From Candidatus Neomicrothrix sp. UBA4742 (GTDB taxonomy: Bacteria > Actinomycetota > Acidimicrobiia > Acidimicrobiales > Acidimicrobilacustridaceae): DNA of 23,185 nucleotides. Below, piece after piece: positions 10,013 to 18,399 of this stretch. The DNA lies in the NCBI GenBank assembly GCA_002403895.1, contig DHIQ01000252.1, forward strand, positions 6,325 to 29,509, read 5' to 3'. A model generated the notes under the pieces. It searched no databases. It saw only the letters and a program-made list of their open reading frames with translations, and had not been told where the DNA came from. Every line of letters starts with the position of its first letter. Within the stretch, counting starts at the first letter, position 1. The translations under genes and the position numbers were made by a program.

Positions 10013-11134
10013 GTGTCCGACCATGAGGTGATCGTCGTCGGTGGCGGCGCCATGGGGGCGGCCACCGCCTGGCAACTGGCTCGCGACGGCCGCGACGTGT
10101 TGTTGGTGGAGCAGTTCGAACCAGGCCACGCCCACGGCTCCAGTCACGGCCACACCCGCATCTTCCGGGTGGCCTATCGCGACGCTCGCTACACCGCCTT
10201 CGCCCTCGACGCGCTGGAGTGGTGGCGGGTCCTGGAAGACGAGAGCGGTGACTCGCTGCTCGATCTGTGCGGGCAGATCGACCACGGCGCCCGCGAATCG
10301 TTGGATGACATCGCCGCCGCCCTCGACCACCACTGTCGGCCCTACGAGCGTCTCTCGGGGGCGGCGGCGGCCGAGCGTTGGCCCGGCATCCGCACCGAGG
10401 ACGGCGCCGTGTTCTCGCCCGACGGTGGGTTCGTGGCCGCCGATCGCTCGGTGGCCACCCTCTACCGCGTGGCGGCCGAGCAGGGGGCCACCATCCGCAC
10501 CAACCTGGTGGTGCGCCGCATCGAACCCTCGGCCGACGGGGCCGGCGCCACCGTCGTGACCGACGAGGGCTCCTGGACCGCGCCCGTCGTGGTGGTGGCC
10601 GCCGGGGCGTGGGCCGCGGACCTCCTCGACGGGCTCGTCGACCTGCCCCCTCTGACGGTGACCCTGGCGGCACCATCGCACTTTCGTCCCCTGGTCGGGC
10701 CTGAGCCGTGGCCGAGCGTGGTGCACCACGCCACCGGGGGGGTGCCGCTCGGCTTCGGGGCCTACGCGGTGTGGGCCCCCGGCGTCGGGGTGAAGGTGGG
10801 CCTCGAGGAGCGGGAGCTCCCGGTGGATCTGGCCCGTCGCCCTTACGCGGCGCCCCCCGATGTGGTGGCGGCCCTGGCCGGCTACGTGGCCGAGTGGTTC
10901 CCCGGCCTCGATCCCCAACCGCTGGACCCCCACACCTGCCTGTTCACCAACACGCCTGACGAGCATTTCATCCTCGACCGCCGCGGGCCGGTGGTGGTGG
11001 TGTCACCCTGTTCGGGCCACGGATTCAAGTTCGTGCCTGCTATCGGTCGCCTGGCCGCGGCCATGGCGGTGTCACCCGATGCGCGGGCGACGGACGTGGA
11101 CCGCGTCGACGCCTGGCGGTTAGCCGCGAGCTGA
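10013..11134 (+). CDS. Monomeric sarcosine oxidase / N-methyl amino acid oxidase-like flavoprotein
   Basis: 373-residue FAD enzyme of the MSOX/SolA (DAO) family, which oxidises N-methyl amino acids with release of formaldehyde and hydrogen peroxide. The N-terminal dinucleotide fold VVGGGAMGAATAW begins near residue 8. HTCLFTNTPDEHFILD contains C309, matching the covalent 8-alpha-S-cysteinyl FAD attachment Cys of MSOX (Cys315). SPCSGHGFKF near the C-terminus is the other family signature. GTG 10013 is 6 nt after a -10 box. The upstream dioxygenase is same-strand but 47 bp away. The choice between sarcosine, N-methyltryptophan and another N-methyl substrate cannot be made from sequence. Confidence 0.9.
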   Translation: MSDHEVIVVGGGAMGAATAWQLARDGRDVLLVEQFEPGHAHGSSHGHTRIFRVAYRDARYTAFALDALEWWRVLEDESGDSLLDLCGQIDHGARESLDDIAAALDHHCRPYERLSGAAAAERWPGIRTEDGAVFSPDGGFVAADRSVATLYRVAAEQGATIRTNLVVRRIEPSADGAGATVVTDEGSWTAPVVVVAAGAWAADLLDGLVDLPPLTVTLAAPSHFRPLVGPEPWPSVVHHATGGVPLGFGAYAVWAPGVGVKVGLEERELPVDLARRPYAAPPDVVAALAGYVAEWFPGLDPQPLDPHTCLFTNTPDEHFILDRRGPVVVVSPCSGHGFKFVPAIGRLAAAMAVSPDARATDVDRVDAWRLAAS

Positions 11135-11165
11135 TTCGACTCGGCCGTCCGTGGTACATCCGCGC

Positions 11166-11171
11166 TAGCGT
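11166..11171 (+). promoter_or_regulatory. -10 box of propeller gene
   Basis: TAGCGT predicts a start near 11178 and a leader of about 53 nt ending in an SD. It is one of the few non-leaderless units here. Confidence 0.4.
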
Positions 11172-11225
11172 GCGCATCGAGGGAGTCCGGGTGCCGACGC
11201 CGGGCGGGGTGAGCAACGAGGAGAC

Positions 11226-11904
11226 CGGCTATGCGACGTATGACTCTGGCCGTCATGGTGATGACGGCCGTCCTGCTGGGAGCAACGGTGGCGGCCTCGG
11301 CGGTGACGCCGGGTGGTGACGTGCAGGCCAACAGCCCGCAGGTCGCGGGGGACCCGACTTCGGACACGACCGCGGTGTTCCCGACCAACAAGCAGAACGA
11401 GCCCACGGTCGCCGTGAACCCGGTCGACTCCCGGTTCCTGATCGCGGGCTCGAACGACGAGCAGCGACAGCCCCCCTGCGGCCCCGGCCCGGTGCGCGGC
11501 GCCGCAGCCCAGCCCAACGACTGCTCGTTCTTCCCCGGGGTCGGCACCGACGGTGTCTACACGTCGGCCGACAGGGGCCAGACCTGGGTCAACCGGGGTC
11601 TGCTCGACGACCAAGCGTCGTGGCAGGGCAAGGGCGTGATCTCTGACGGCGACCCGGTGATCGCCTTCGGCCCCCGGCCCGACGCCGCCGGTCACTTCAG
11701 CTATGCCAACGGGGTGCGGGCCTACTACTCGTCGCTGGCCACGATCGGGTCGCTGAAGGGCCAGGAACACATCATCGTCTCCTCCTCGGACGACAACGGG
11801 GCGACGTGGTCGGCTCCGGTGATGGCCGCGACGAAGACATCGGCGGCCGACTTCAACGACAAGAGCTGGGTGACCGTCGACGACAACGCGGCCAGCCCGT
11901 ACTT
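11226..11904 (+). other. Asp-box repeat region start (N-terminal half of propeller protein)
   Basis: Marks the part of the following gene that carries the signal peptide and the first two Asp boxes (residues about 112-119 SADRGQTW; about 186-193 SDDNGATW). The pattern S-x-D-x-G-x-T-W repeats five times across the protein, the mark of a beta-propeller. Confidence 0.5.
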
Positions 11905-12904
11905 CGGACGGGTCTACCTCAGCTGGACGGAGTTCCGGTCCAAGACGGCGACGGGCAACGGCAGCGAGCCGGTCATGGTGACCTCGTCGGCCGACGGCGG
12001 ACGGAGCTTCGCCGCCCCCGACCAGCTGTCGGCGGCCTACAACAACCGCAAGCGACCGGGTCGGCAGGGCTCGTCGGTAACCACCGGCCCCGACGGCAGG
12101 GTGTACGTGGCCTTCGAGCAACTCGACAAGCAGGTCGTGTCGATCTCGCGCGACGGGGGCAAGAGCTTCGGCAAGCTCATCATCGCCGGGACCGTGGCCG
12201 ACATCGCCGACCCGATCCCCGGCGCCAATTTCCGGACTGACAGCTTCCCCACCATCGGCGCCGACCCCCGAGCCGGGAGCAACACGGTGTACCTGGCCTG
12301 GGCCAACCGGACGGCCGCCGGCGGGCGCATCGTGGTGGCCCGCTCGATCGACGGCGGGGCGACGTGGGCGGCGGCGGTGACCGTCAGTGGCGCCGCGCAG
12401 GGCTACGCCTTCTTCCAGGGCCTCGACGTGGCGCCCGACGGCCGGGTCGACGTGGGCTTCCAGGGCTTGACGGCGATCGACCCCTCGACGTTCGGAGGGG
12501 GAAACGCCTCGATCGACTCGTGGGCCACGTCGATGGCGGCGGGTGGGTCGTGGTCGGCGCCGGTGAAGGTGTCCACGGCATCCTCGGACCCGGCCGCCAG
12601 CGCGCAGAACAATCTTGCCCGCCAGTTCTGGGGCGACTACAACCAGGTCGCCTCGACCAGCGCCGGTGCGTTCTTCATCTTCACCGACAGTCGCAACGGT
12701 CAGCCGTGCAGCGCCGTGGACGGCTATCAGGTGGCGTCGGTGGGCAGCGCCCAGGCTGCTCGCGAGGATATGGATGACCTCATGGCCGTGCGCAACGGCG
12801 TCAACCCGTCGGCGTCGGACCCGGTGGTGAAGCCGGCCCCCGGGCTCGTATGCCCCGGCCAGTTCGGCAACACCAACATCGTGGTGGCCCGCTGGACGCC
12901 CTGA
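11231..12904 (+). CDS. Secreted Asp-box (BNR/sialidase-fold) beta-propeller protein
   Basis: 557 residues with an N-terminal signal peptide (MRRM, a hydrophobic run of about 17 residues, then VAASAV), so it is exported. Five Asp boxes are visible: SADRGQTW, SDDNGATW, SADGGRSF, SRDGGKSF and SIDGGATW. These indicate a sialidase/BNR-type propeller. I do not see the FRIP motif or the arginine triad needed for true sialidase, so a binding or other hydrolytic role is as likely. Cys pairs near residues 85-100 and near the C-terminus (QPC, LVCPG) may form disulfides. The start is supported by GAGGAG 7 nt upstream. Its stop lies in a small inverted repeat. Confidence 0.82.
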   Translation: MRRMTLAVMVMTAVLLGATVAASAVTPGGDVQANSPQVAGDPTSDTTAVFPTNKQNEPTVAVNPVDSRFLIAGSNDEQRQPPCGPGPVRGAAAQPNDCSFFPGVGTDGVYTSADRGQTWVNRGLLDDQASWQGKGVISDGDPVIAFGPRPDAAGHFSYANGVRAYYSSLATIGSLKGQEHIIVSSSDDNGATWSAPVMAATKTSAADFNDKSWVTVDDNAASPYFGRVYLSWTEFRSKTATGNGSEPVMVTSSADGGRSFAAPDQLSAAYNNRKRPGRQGSSVTTGPDGRVYVAFEQLDKQVVSISRDGGKSFGKLIIAGTVADIADPIPGANFRTDSFPTIGADPRAGSNTVYLAWANRTAAGGRIVVARSIDGGATWAAAVTVSGAAQGYAFFQGLDVAPDGRVDVGFQGLTAIDPSTFGGGNASIDSWATSMAAGGSWSAPVKVSTASSDPAASAQNNLARQFWGDYNQVASTSAGAFFIFTDSRNGQPCSAVDGYQVASVGSAQAAREDMDDLMAVRNGVNPSASDPVVKPAPGLVCPGQFGNTNIVVARWTP

Positions 12905-12926
12905 GGTCACCCGCTCGGGCGCTCAG
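12901..12926 (+). terminator. Weak stem-loop at end of propeller gene
   Basis: CTGAG (containing the stop TGA) and CTCAG are inverted arms flanking an inner GC-rich mini-stem. No T-tract follows, so intrinsic termination is doubtful. The SNF2 promoter starts 6 nt later. Confidence 0.3.
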
Positions 12927-12931
12927 GGCGG

Positions 12932-12937
12932 TATGCT
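12932..12937 (+). promoter_or_regulatory. -10 box of SNF2 operon
   Basis: TATGCT predicts a start near 12944 and a leader of about 125 nt to ATG 13069, the longest leader in the window. Confidence 0.5.
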
Positions 12938-12943
12938 GAACGG

Positions 12944-13068
12944 ACTCGACGTCCCGCTTGGCCAAGCGGTGCAGCAGATCTGGTCCGAGACTGCTGGAAG
13001 ACGCCGGGATCCGGACGGCTTCCCGCGTCGCGCGGACCGGGGGGAGGCGCAAGGAGCGCCAACAGAGC
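12944..13068 (+). promoter_or_regulatory. Structured 5' leader of SNF2 helicase gene
   Basis: Three inverted repeats occur in order. First is a perfect 16-nt palindrome, CCGCTTGGCCAAGCGG (12954-12969), which could be a DNA operator or an RNA stem. Second is CAGCAG/CTGCTG (12972-12977 and 12991-12996). Third is GGCGC-AAGGA-GCGCC (13046-13060), whose loop holds most of the only Shine-Dalgarno (AAGGAG). The SD-to-ATG distance of 12 nt is long. This could be a riboregulator or operator; no known riboswitch class is recognised. Confidence 0.45.
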
Positions 13069-16000
13069 ATGGAAGAGAACACACAGGCCCTGGAAGCCGC
13101 CACCTGGGCGGCGGTCGAGGGCGAAGCGAGCGCCAGTCAGCTGGCCCTGCTCGAAGCCGACCCCGTCGGGTGGAAGGTCGCGCTCGAGCGGCTGATCGAT
13201 GCCACCGAGGACGGCCTGGACGAGGCCGAGCAGCTGGAGGGCCCGGAACGGTCCCAGGTGATCGCCGATTTCGAGGAGGAACTGGACCGGCTGTTCGCCG
13301 CCTATGACCTGCTGCTGGGGGCCAAGGGCCCCGGCTCCATCGCCTATGCCGCGGCCGAGCCCCCGGGCCTCGTGCGGCTGCAGGCGTCATGGACGGCCGG
13401 CGACGTGGTCCTGTGGGCCGCCGGGCCCAACACCATGCCGGCCAGCCGGACCGACCTGGCCCAGCGACTGGCAGCCATCGGCGGACCGTCGCTGGGCGGT
13501 GTCGAACATCCCGGCGTGACCCTGCCCGGCGGGGGCCGGGCCGAGGCTCGATCAATCCCCGTGGCCGAGGCACTGGGATGGTTGGCCGCCGTCGGCGGCG
13601 GGCTGGGCGGTGACGACGTCGGGGCCAGCGTGACCTGGCTGGGCCGGGTGGTGCTGGCCGCGGTGCGCCTCGTGGCCCGCGGCGCGGCGGTCCCCGTCCT
13701 CAAGGGCGAGCGCCTGGCCGGTGGCCGATCCCTCGATCTGTCGGTGCGATGGGTGCCGGCCCTGGTGGACGACGCCGAGGTGACCGCGCTGGCCCGGGCC
13801 ATGCCCGGCCCGGTGACGGCACTGCACCGGGCCGACTCCCGGTCAGTCACCCTCGACGTGCTCGCCACGGTGGTCAACGCCATCGCCACCGACGCCGCCG
13901 GGCGGTTGGAGCTACCGGCTCCTCCGCCGGTGACCACCACCGCCGCGGCTATCGCCGAGGCCATGGTGACCCGGTTGGACGGTTCACACTTCGAGGCGCC
14001 CCTTGGCGTCGCCGCCGGCGTCCAGAAGCGGATCGACCGGTGGGTCAAGCCCGTTACCGGGACGACCCACACCCGTCTCGTCGTGCAGCTCGATGCCCCC
14101 GATTCGGACGATGCCTGGTTCCTCTCGGTGCTCGGTCCCGGTGCTGAGGGTGGCCTGCTGCCCATCGAGCAGGCGCTGGTCGACAGCCGCTCGACCAAGG
14201 GCCTGGCCGAAGCCATGTACCGCCTCGAGCGGGTGCTGCCGGTGTTGTTGCGCCCCGGTGCGCTGCGGCGGGGACAGGTGTACCTGAGCCAGGACGAGGC
14301 CTGGGACCTGATGACGGTGTCGGGCGCCTCGTTGGAGTCGGCCGGCTTCGAGGTGCGGGTGCCGGCGCTGTCGCGGCGCAAGCCCAGCCCGGGGCTGCGA
14401 CTGTTCACCGAGCCGGTGGGGGAAAGCGTGGTCGGCGCCCACCAGCTCAGCAACGTGCGCTGGTCGGCGGTGTTCGACGACGTGGAGTTGACCGCGGCCG
14501 AGGTTGCCCGCCTGGCCGCTGAGGCCCGCCCGTTGGTGCGTTCGCGCGGCAAATGGGTCGAGCTCGACCGGGCCGACCTCAAAGAGGCCGCCGCTGCGCT
14601 GGCCGAACGGGCGGCCAAGACCCGCCTCACCGGGGCGGAGATCCTCCGCCACGCGGTGGGGTTGGAAGGTACGCCGCTGGGGCGTGAGCTGAGCGTCGAG
14701 GGCAGCGGGTGGGCCAGTGATCTCCTGGATCGGGCCCGGTCGGTCCCGGCCGAGCCCGAAACCAGCCCCAAGGGATTCGTCGGGGAGCTGCGCAGCTATC
14801 AGGCCGAGGCCCTGGGTTGGCTGGGTTTCCTCGACGCCGTCGAGCTGGGAGGTTGCCTGGCCCTCGACATGGGCCTGGGCAAGACCCCGACGGTGCTGGC
14901 CCACCTGGCCCGGACGTTGGGTAATGGACCGGCCCTGGTGATCGCCCCGCCGGCGGTGGTGGGCAACTGGGCGGCCGAGGCAGCGCGCTTCACACCCGAG
15001 CTACGGGTCGTCGTCCACCACGGGGCGTCACGCTCGTCGGCGGTGGAGCTCGAGGCCGAGGTGGCCGAGGCTGACCTCGTCATCACCACCTACGGCACGG
15101 CCGTGCGTGATGTCGAGGCCTTGTCCGAGCACGCATGGGACCGGGTCGTGCTCGACGAGGCGCAGGCCATCAAGAACCCGGCCAACGAGACGTCCCAGCA
15201 GTTGCGCCGGATCCCGGCTCGGATCCGCCTCGCCCTTACCGGCACGCCCATCGAGAACGGCCTCGGCGACCTGTGGTCCATCCTCGACTTCACCAACCCC
15301 GGTCTGGTCGGCGACCGTCCCACGTTCGTGGCCCAGATGTCGGGGGAGGGCGAAGCGGCGCTGCGGGCCCTCAACGGCATCCTCGTGTTCCGCCGGACCA
15401 AGAGCGAGCCGGTGGTGGCAGCGGAGCTCCCCGACCGGATCGACGAACTCGATCACTGCACCATGACCGCCGAGCAGATCGGGCTGTACCAGGCCGTGCT
15501 GGACGGGCTGGTGGCCGACTCGACGCAGGTGGGCGGCGATCCGAAGAAGGGCGCGGTGCTGGCCGCCATCACCGCGCTCAAGCAGATCTGCAACCATCCC
15601 GCGGCCTACCAGGACGACGGCCGACCGCTGGTGGGCCGGTCGGGCAAGTTGGCCCGACTGGAAGAAATCGTCGAGTCGGTGTTCGCCGCTGGTGAGCGCA
15701 TCTTGGTGTTCACCCATTTCGCCGAGTGGGGCAAGCGGCTGGCTGACCATCTGACCGAGACCACCGGGGTGCCGGTCGCCTGCTACCACGGTGGCTTGGC
15801 CCGGGGGGCCCGGGACAAGTTGGTGGCCGAGTTCCAACAGGGTGAGGGCCCCGGCGCGCTGGTGCTGTCGCTCAAGGCCGGTGGCACGGGGCTCAATCTC
15901 ACCGCCGCCAGCCATGTCGTGCTGTACGACCGCTGGTGGAATCCCGCGGTCGAGGACCAGGCGCGAGATCGTGCGTGGCGGATCGGTCAGACCAGGACGG

Positions 16001-16188
16001 TGCTGTCGCACCGGCTGGTGTGTCCGGGCACCGTCGACGAACGGGTGGAGGAAGTCGTGGCCGGCAAACGCCACATCGCCGATCTGGTGCTCCCCAAGTC
16101 GAGTTCGCTGTCGGACCTGGACACCGCCCAGTTGCGGGTGGCCCTCGGTCTGCGGCCCGAGACACTGCTGAAGGAAGAGGACGTATGA
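13069..16188 (+). CDS. SNF2/Rad54-family helicase-like ATPase
   Basis: 1039-residue double-stranded-DNA translocase of the bacterial SNF2 group. The first 500 or so residues form an N-terminal SNF2-associated region with no catalytic motifs. Then come the RecA-like lobes: motif I DMGLGKT with K605, motif II LDEAQAIKNP with D696 (DEAQ form), motif III LTGTPIENGLGDLWSILDF and RRTKSEP. The second lobe has VFTHFAEW, CYHGGL, LKAGGTGLNL and the arginine-finger motif QARDRAWRIGQ. Such proteins remodel protein-DNA or transcription complexes; the bacterial role is poorly known. I chose ATG 13069 because it follows the only SD. Its TGA overlaps the next ATG (ATGA), so the 90-aa gene is coupled. Confidence 0.92.
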   Translation: MEENTQALEAATWAAVEGEASASQLALLEADPVGWKVALERLIDATEDGLDEAEQLEGPERSQVIADFEEELDRLFAAYDLLLGAKGPGSIAYAAAEPPGLVRLQASWTAGDVVLWAAGPNTMPASRTDLAQRLAAIGGPSLGGVEHPGVTLPGGGRAEARSIPVAEALGWLAAVGGGLGGDDVGASVTWLGRVVLAAVRLVARGAAVPVLKGERLAGGRSLDLSVRWVPALVDDAEVTALARAMPGPVTALHRADSRSVTLDVLATVVNAIATDAAGRLELPAPPPVTTTAAAIAEAMVTRLDGSHFEAPLGVAAGVQKRIDRWVKPVTGTTHTRLVVQLDAPDSDDAWFLSVLGPGAEGGLLPIEQALVDSRSTKGLAEAMYRLERVLPVLLRPGALRRGQVYLSQDEAWDLMTVSGASLESAGFEVRVPALSRRKPSPGLRLFTEPVGESVVGAHQLSNVRWSAVFDDVELTAAEVARLAAEARPLVRSRGKWVELDRADLKEAAAALAERAAKTRLTGAEILRHAVGLEGTPLGRELSVEGSGWASDLLDRARSVPAEPETSPKGFVGELRSYQAEALGWLGFLDAVELGGCLALDMGLGKTPTVLAHLARTLGNGPALVIAPPAVVGNWAAEAARFTPELRVVVHHGASRSSAVELEAEVAEADLVITTYGTAVRDVEALSEHAWDRVVLDEAQAIKNPANETSQQLRRIPARIRLALTGTPIENGLGDLWSILDFTNPGLVGDRPTFVAQMSGEGEAALRALNGILVFRRTKSEPVVAAELPDRIDELDHCTMTAEQIGLYQAVLDGLVADSTQVGGDPKKGAVLAAITALKQICNHPAAYQDDGRPLVGRSGKLARLEEIVESVFAAGERILVFTHFAEWGKRLADHLTETTGVPVACYHGGLARGARDKLVAEFQQGEGPGALVLSLKAGGTGLNLTAASHVVLYDRWWNPAVEDQARDRAWRIGQTRTVLSHRLVCPGTVDERVEEVVAGKRHIADLVLPKSSSLSDLDTAQLRVALGLRPETLLKEEDV

Positions 16189-16457
16189 GCACCCCTCGAC
16201 GTAAGCCCCAGAGTCGGCGGCGCAAGCCCAAGCCGGTCGACCTTTGGCGCCCTGTGCCGCAGCTGTCCCCGCCCGAACCGATCGCGCCCGCCGCCGATCC
16301 CGCCGCGTTGTTGTTGTCGCTGGGTGAAGTGCCGTTGCCCGGCCAGGGAGCTGTTGCCGGTCATTACGTTGCCGCGGTGGTGGAACGGGCCGCCGGCCTG
16401 GCCACCGCCCTCGCCGCCGCCGCCGGGATGCTGGCCGAGCCGGCGGAAGACTCATGA
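16185..16457 (+). CDS. Small basic protein of unknown function, coupled to SNF2
   Basis: 90 residues, family not recognised. The first 17 residues are strongly basic ([13 protein letters not shown]). A Pro-rich middle with [12 protein letters not shown] follows, then an Ala-rich region predicted as one or two helices ([22 protein letters not shown]). There are no Cys residues, no membrane segment and no signal peptide. Both ends overlap neighbours by 4 nt (ATGA with SNF2; ATGA with the aldo-keto reductase), so it is probably translated in a fixed ratio with them. A nucleic-acid or helicase-binding accessory subunit is inference from the basic tail and position. Many actinobacterial SNF2 genes neighbour a SWIM zinc-finger gene; this is not one. 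Confidence 0.8.
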   Translation: MSTPRRKPQSRRRKPKPVDLWRPVPQLSPPEPIAPAADPAALLLSLGEVPLPGQGAVAGHYVAAVVERAAGLATALAAAAGMLAEPAEDS

Positions 16458-17458
16458 CCGACGCCGTCGTTCCCACCCGCCTGCTCGGCCAGGGCCTCGT
16501 CGTCTCGGCCCAGGGTCTCGGATGCATGGGCATGTCCAACACCTATGGCAAGGCGGACTCGACCGAGTCGATCGCCACCCTGCATCGCGCCATCGAGCTC
16601 GGGATCTTCTTTCTCGACACCGCCAACATCTACGGCCTGGGCCACAACGAGAAGCTCGTCGGGCGGGCCATCAACGACCGTCGTGATCAGGTCGTCCTGG
16701 CCACCAAGTTCGGGCTCGTGTTCCACCCCGACGGCAGCCGGGACATCAACGGTCGGCCCGATTACGTGCGCACCGCATGCGACGAGTCGCTCGAACGACT
16801 CGGTGTCGACCACATCGACCTGTACTACCTCCACCGACCTGATCCGGCCACGCCCATCGAGGACACGGTGGGCGCCATGGCGGAGCTGGTGACCGAGGGC
16901 AAGGTGCGTCACCTCGGGCTTTCCGAGGCGAACGCCGACACCCTGAGGCGGGCCCATAGCGAGCATCCCATTGCCGCGCTGCAGAGCGAGTGGTCCCTGT
17001 GGACTCGCGACATCGAAGACGAGATCCTGCCCGCGGCACGCGAACTGGGTATCGCGCTGGTGCCGTTCAGCCCTCTCGGTCGGGGCTTCCTCACCGGGCA
17101 GATCACCAGCCCCGATGACTTCGAAGCGGACGACTTCCGCCGCGGCAACCCCCGGTTCCAGGGCGAGAACTTCCAACGCAACCTCGACCTCGTGGCCGAG
17201 GTCGGCGCCCTGGCCGCGGCCAAGGGCGTCACGCCTGGTCAGCTGGCGTTGGCCTGGCTGATGGCCCAAGGCGACGATGTGGTGCCCATCCCCGGCACGA
17301 AGCGTCGGAACTACCTGGAAGAAAACGCGGGGGCGTGCGCCGTCGAGCTGAGCGAGGACGATCTCACTCGACTGCAACAGCTCGCACCGCTCGGCGCCTT
17401 CGCCGGGAACCGCTACCCCGACATGCGCATGGCCGGAGGCGGCACCCCGCCTCGCTGA
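16454..17458 (+). CDS. Aldo-keto reductase
   Basis: 334-residue NADPH-dependent TIM-barrel oxidoreductase of the AKR type (close to AKR13-like proteins starting GLGCMGMS). The catalytic tetrad is complete: D55 and Y60 in DTANIYG, K85 in TKFG, and H127 in YYLHRPD. A C-terminal [13 protein letters not shown] segment fits the NADP(H)-binding signature. The ATG overlaps the stop of the 90-aa gene, placing it third in the SNF2 unit, although a metabolic link to a DNA translocase is not evident. Substrate unknown; these enzymes usually reduce aldehydes or ketones. Confidence 0.93.
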   Translation: MTDAVVPTRLLGQGLVVSAQGLGCMGMSNTYGKADSTESIATLHRAIELGIFFLDTANIYGLGHNEKLVGRAINDRRDQVVLATKFGLVFHPDGSRDINGRPDYVRTACDESLERLGVDHIDLYYLHRPDPATPIEDTVGAMAELVTEGKVRHLGLSEANADTLRRAHSEHPIAALQSEWSLWTRDIEDEILPAARELGIALVPFSPLGRGFLTGQITSPDDFEADDFRRGNPRFQGENFQRNLDLVAEVGALAAAKGVTPGQLALAWLMAQGDDVVPIPGTKRRNYLEENAGACAVELSEDDLTRLQQLAPLGAFAGNRYPDMRMAGGGTPPR

Positions 17459-17474
17459 TCGAACATACGTTCTG
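17459..17474. promoter_or_regulatory. LexA/SOS-box-like palindrome
   Basis: TCGAACATACGTTCTG directly follows the aldo-keto reductase stop. It fits the Gram-positive/actinobacterial LexA pattern (CGAAC-N4-GTTCG) except for the last position. It lies between two converging 3' ends, so no conventional target gene follows. Confidence 0.4.
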
Positions 17475-17529
17475 TTCTCAACCAGAAACGCCTAGGTCAA
17501 GAGATATACCGAGAAATTCCGCATAGTCC
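17475..17529. other. AT-rich convergent intergenic gap
   Basis: Across 17461-17540 I count 34 G/C in 80 bases (about 42%), against roughly 70% around it. No ORF and no U-tailed hairpin was found. It includes a TATACC and a TAGTCC that could be weak -10 boxes. Confidence 0.5.
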
Positions 17530-18399
17530 CTATGATTTCACACCAAGTGACTCGGCGGCGATGGTCAGCGTGGCGAGGTGGTCGTCCACCGTGGCGAGCC
17601 CAGCGCCCATGGTGTTGACCGCGACGTGCGTAGCGCCGGCGTCCCGCCATTTCCCCGCGTGCCTGACCAGATCGTCGACCCCTCCCGGGCCCCAACTGAT
17701 GCGGCCCTCCATGCCCAACGCCGCGGGATCCCGGCCGGCCGCAATCGCCGCGCCGGAGATGACGGCCCGGGCCTCGTCCAGCCGCGCCCCGGGCAAGACC
17801 TGCGGGAACCAGCCGTCGGCCAGGCGACCGATACGGCGGTACGCCACCGGGGACTGGCCGCCGAACCACACCGGGATCGGGCGTTGCACCGGGAGCGGGG
17901 CCAGACCGGCGGCCGTGATCTGCTCGTAGCGCCCCTGGTGGGTGACCGACGGCTCGGTCCACAGTCGGCGCATCACCTCGACCTGTTCGTCATAGCGGCG
18001 ACCCCGATCGGAGAAGTCCTTGCCCAGCGCTTCGTACTCCACCGCGTTCCAGCCGACGCCGACGCCGAGTCGGAACCGCCCATCGGTGAGGAGGTCGACC
18101 TCGGCGGCCTGCTTGGCCACCAACGCGGTCTGACGCTGGGGGAGGATGATGATGCCGGTGACCAGCTCCAATGCGGTCACCGCGGCCAGGTACCCGAACA
18201 GCACGAATGGCTCGTGGAACGTCGTGTGCACGTCATAGGGACCGGTCCACGGTATGTGCACCGAGGGGTCGGCCCCGAGCACGTGGTCGTAGGCCAGCAG
18301 GTGGGCGAAGCCGAGCTCGTCCACCGCTTGGCCATAGGCGCGGACCGCCCCCACATCACCGCCCAGCTCCGTCTGAGGAAACACCACTCCGATGCGCAT
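17530..18399 (-). CDS. LLM-class (F420-type) oxidoreductase
   Basis: 289-residue luciferase-like TIM-barrel protein. It opens with RIGVVFPQTELGGD and LGFAHLLAYDHVLG, then has VTGIIILPQRQTALVAKQAAEVDLL, RFRLGVGVGWNAVEYEALG, and IPVWFGGQSPVAYRRIGRLADGWFP. These are typical of actinobacterial F420-dependent LLM oxidoreductases, which use F420H2 or FMN for hydride transfer. ATG 18399 is preceded on the minus strand by TAGACC plus six Gs, a poor -10 (final C) but with the 6-nt leaderless spacing. Upstream, on the same strand, is the DUF4230-like relic. Cofactor use is inferred from family; substrate unknown. Confidence 0.9.
   Translation of the reverse strand: MRIGVVFPQTELGGDVGAVRAYGQAVDELGFAHLLAYDHVLGADPSVHIPWTGPYDVHTTFHEPFVLFGYLAAVTALELVTGIIILPQRQTALVAKQAAEVDLLTDGRFRLGVGVGWNAVEYEALGKDFSDRGRRYDEQVEVMRRLWTEPSVTHQGRYEQITAAGLAPLPVQRPIPVWFGGQSPVAYRRIGRLADGWFPQVLPGARLDEARAVISGAAIAAGRDPAALGMEGRISWGPGGVDDLVRHAGKWRDAGATHVAVNTMGAGLATVDDHLATLTIAAESLGVKS

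Noticed and set aside
11165..12910. 581-codon minus-strand open frame across the propeller gene
   Set aside because: Arg/Gly/His-rich translation without motifs; the plus strand has a signal peptide and five Asp boxes.
12954..12969. tRNA or part of a tRNA at the palindrome in the SNF2 leader
   Set aside because: No TPsiC-like GTTCRA segment or cloverleaf arms could be built around it.
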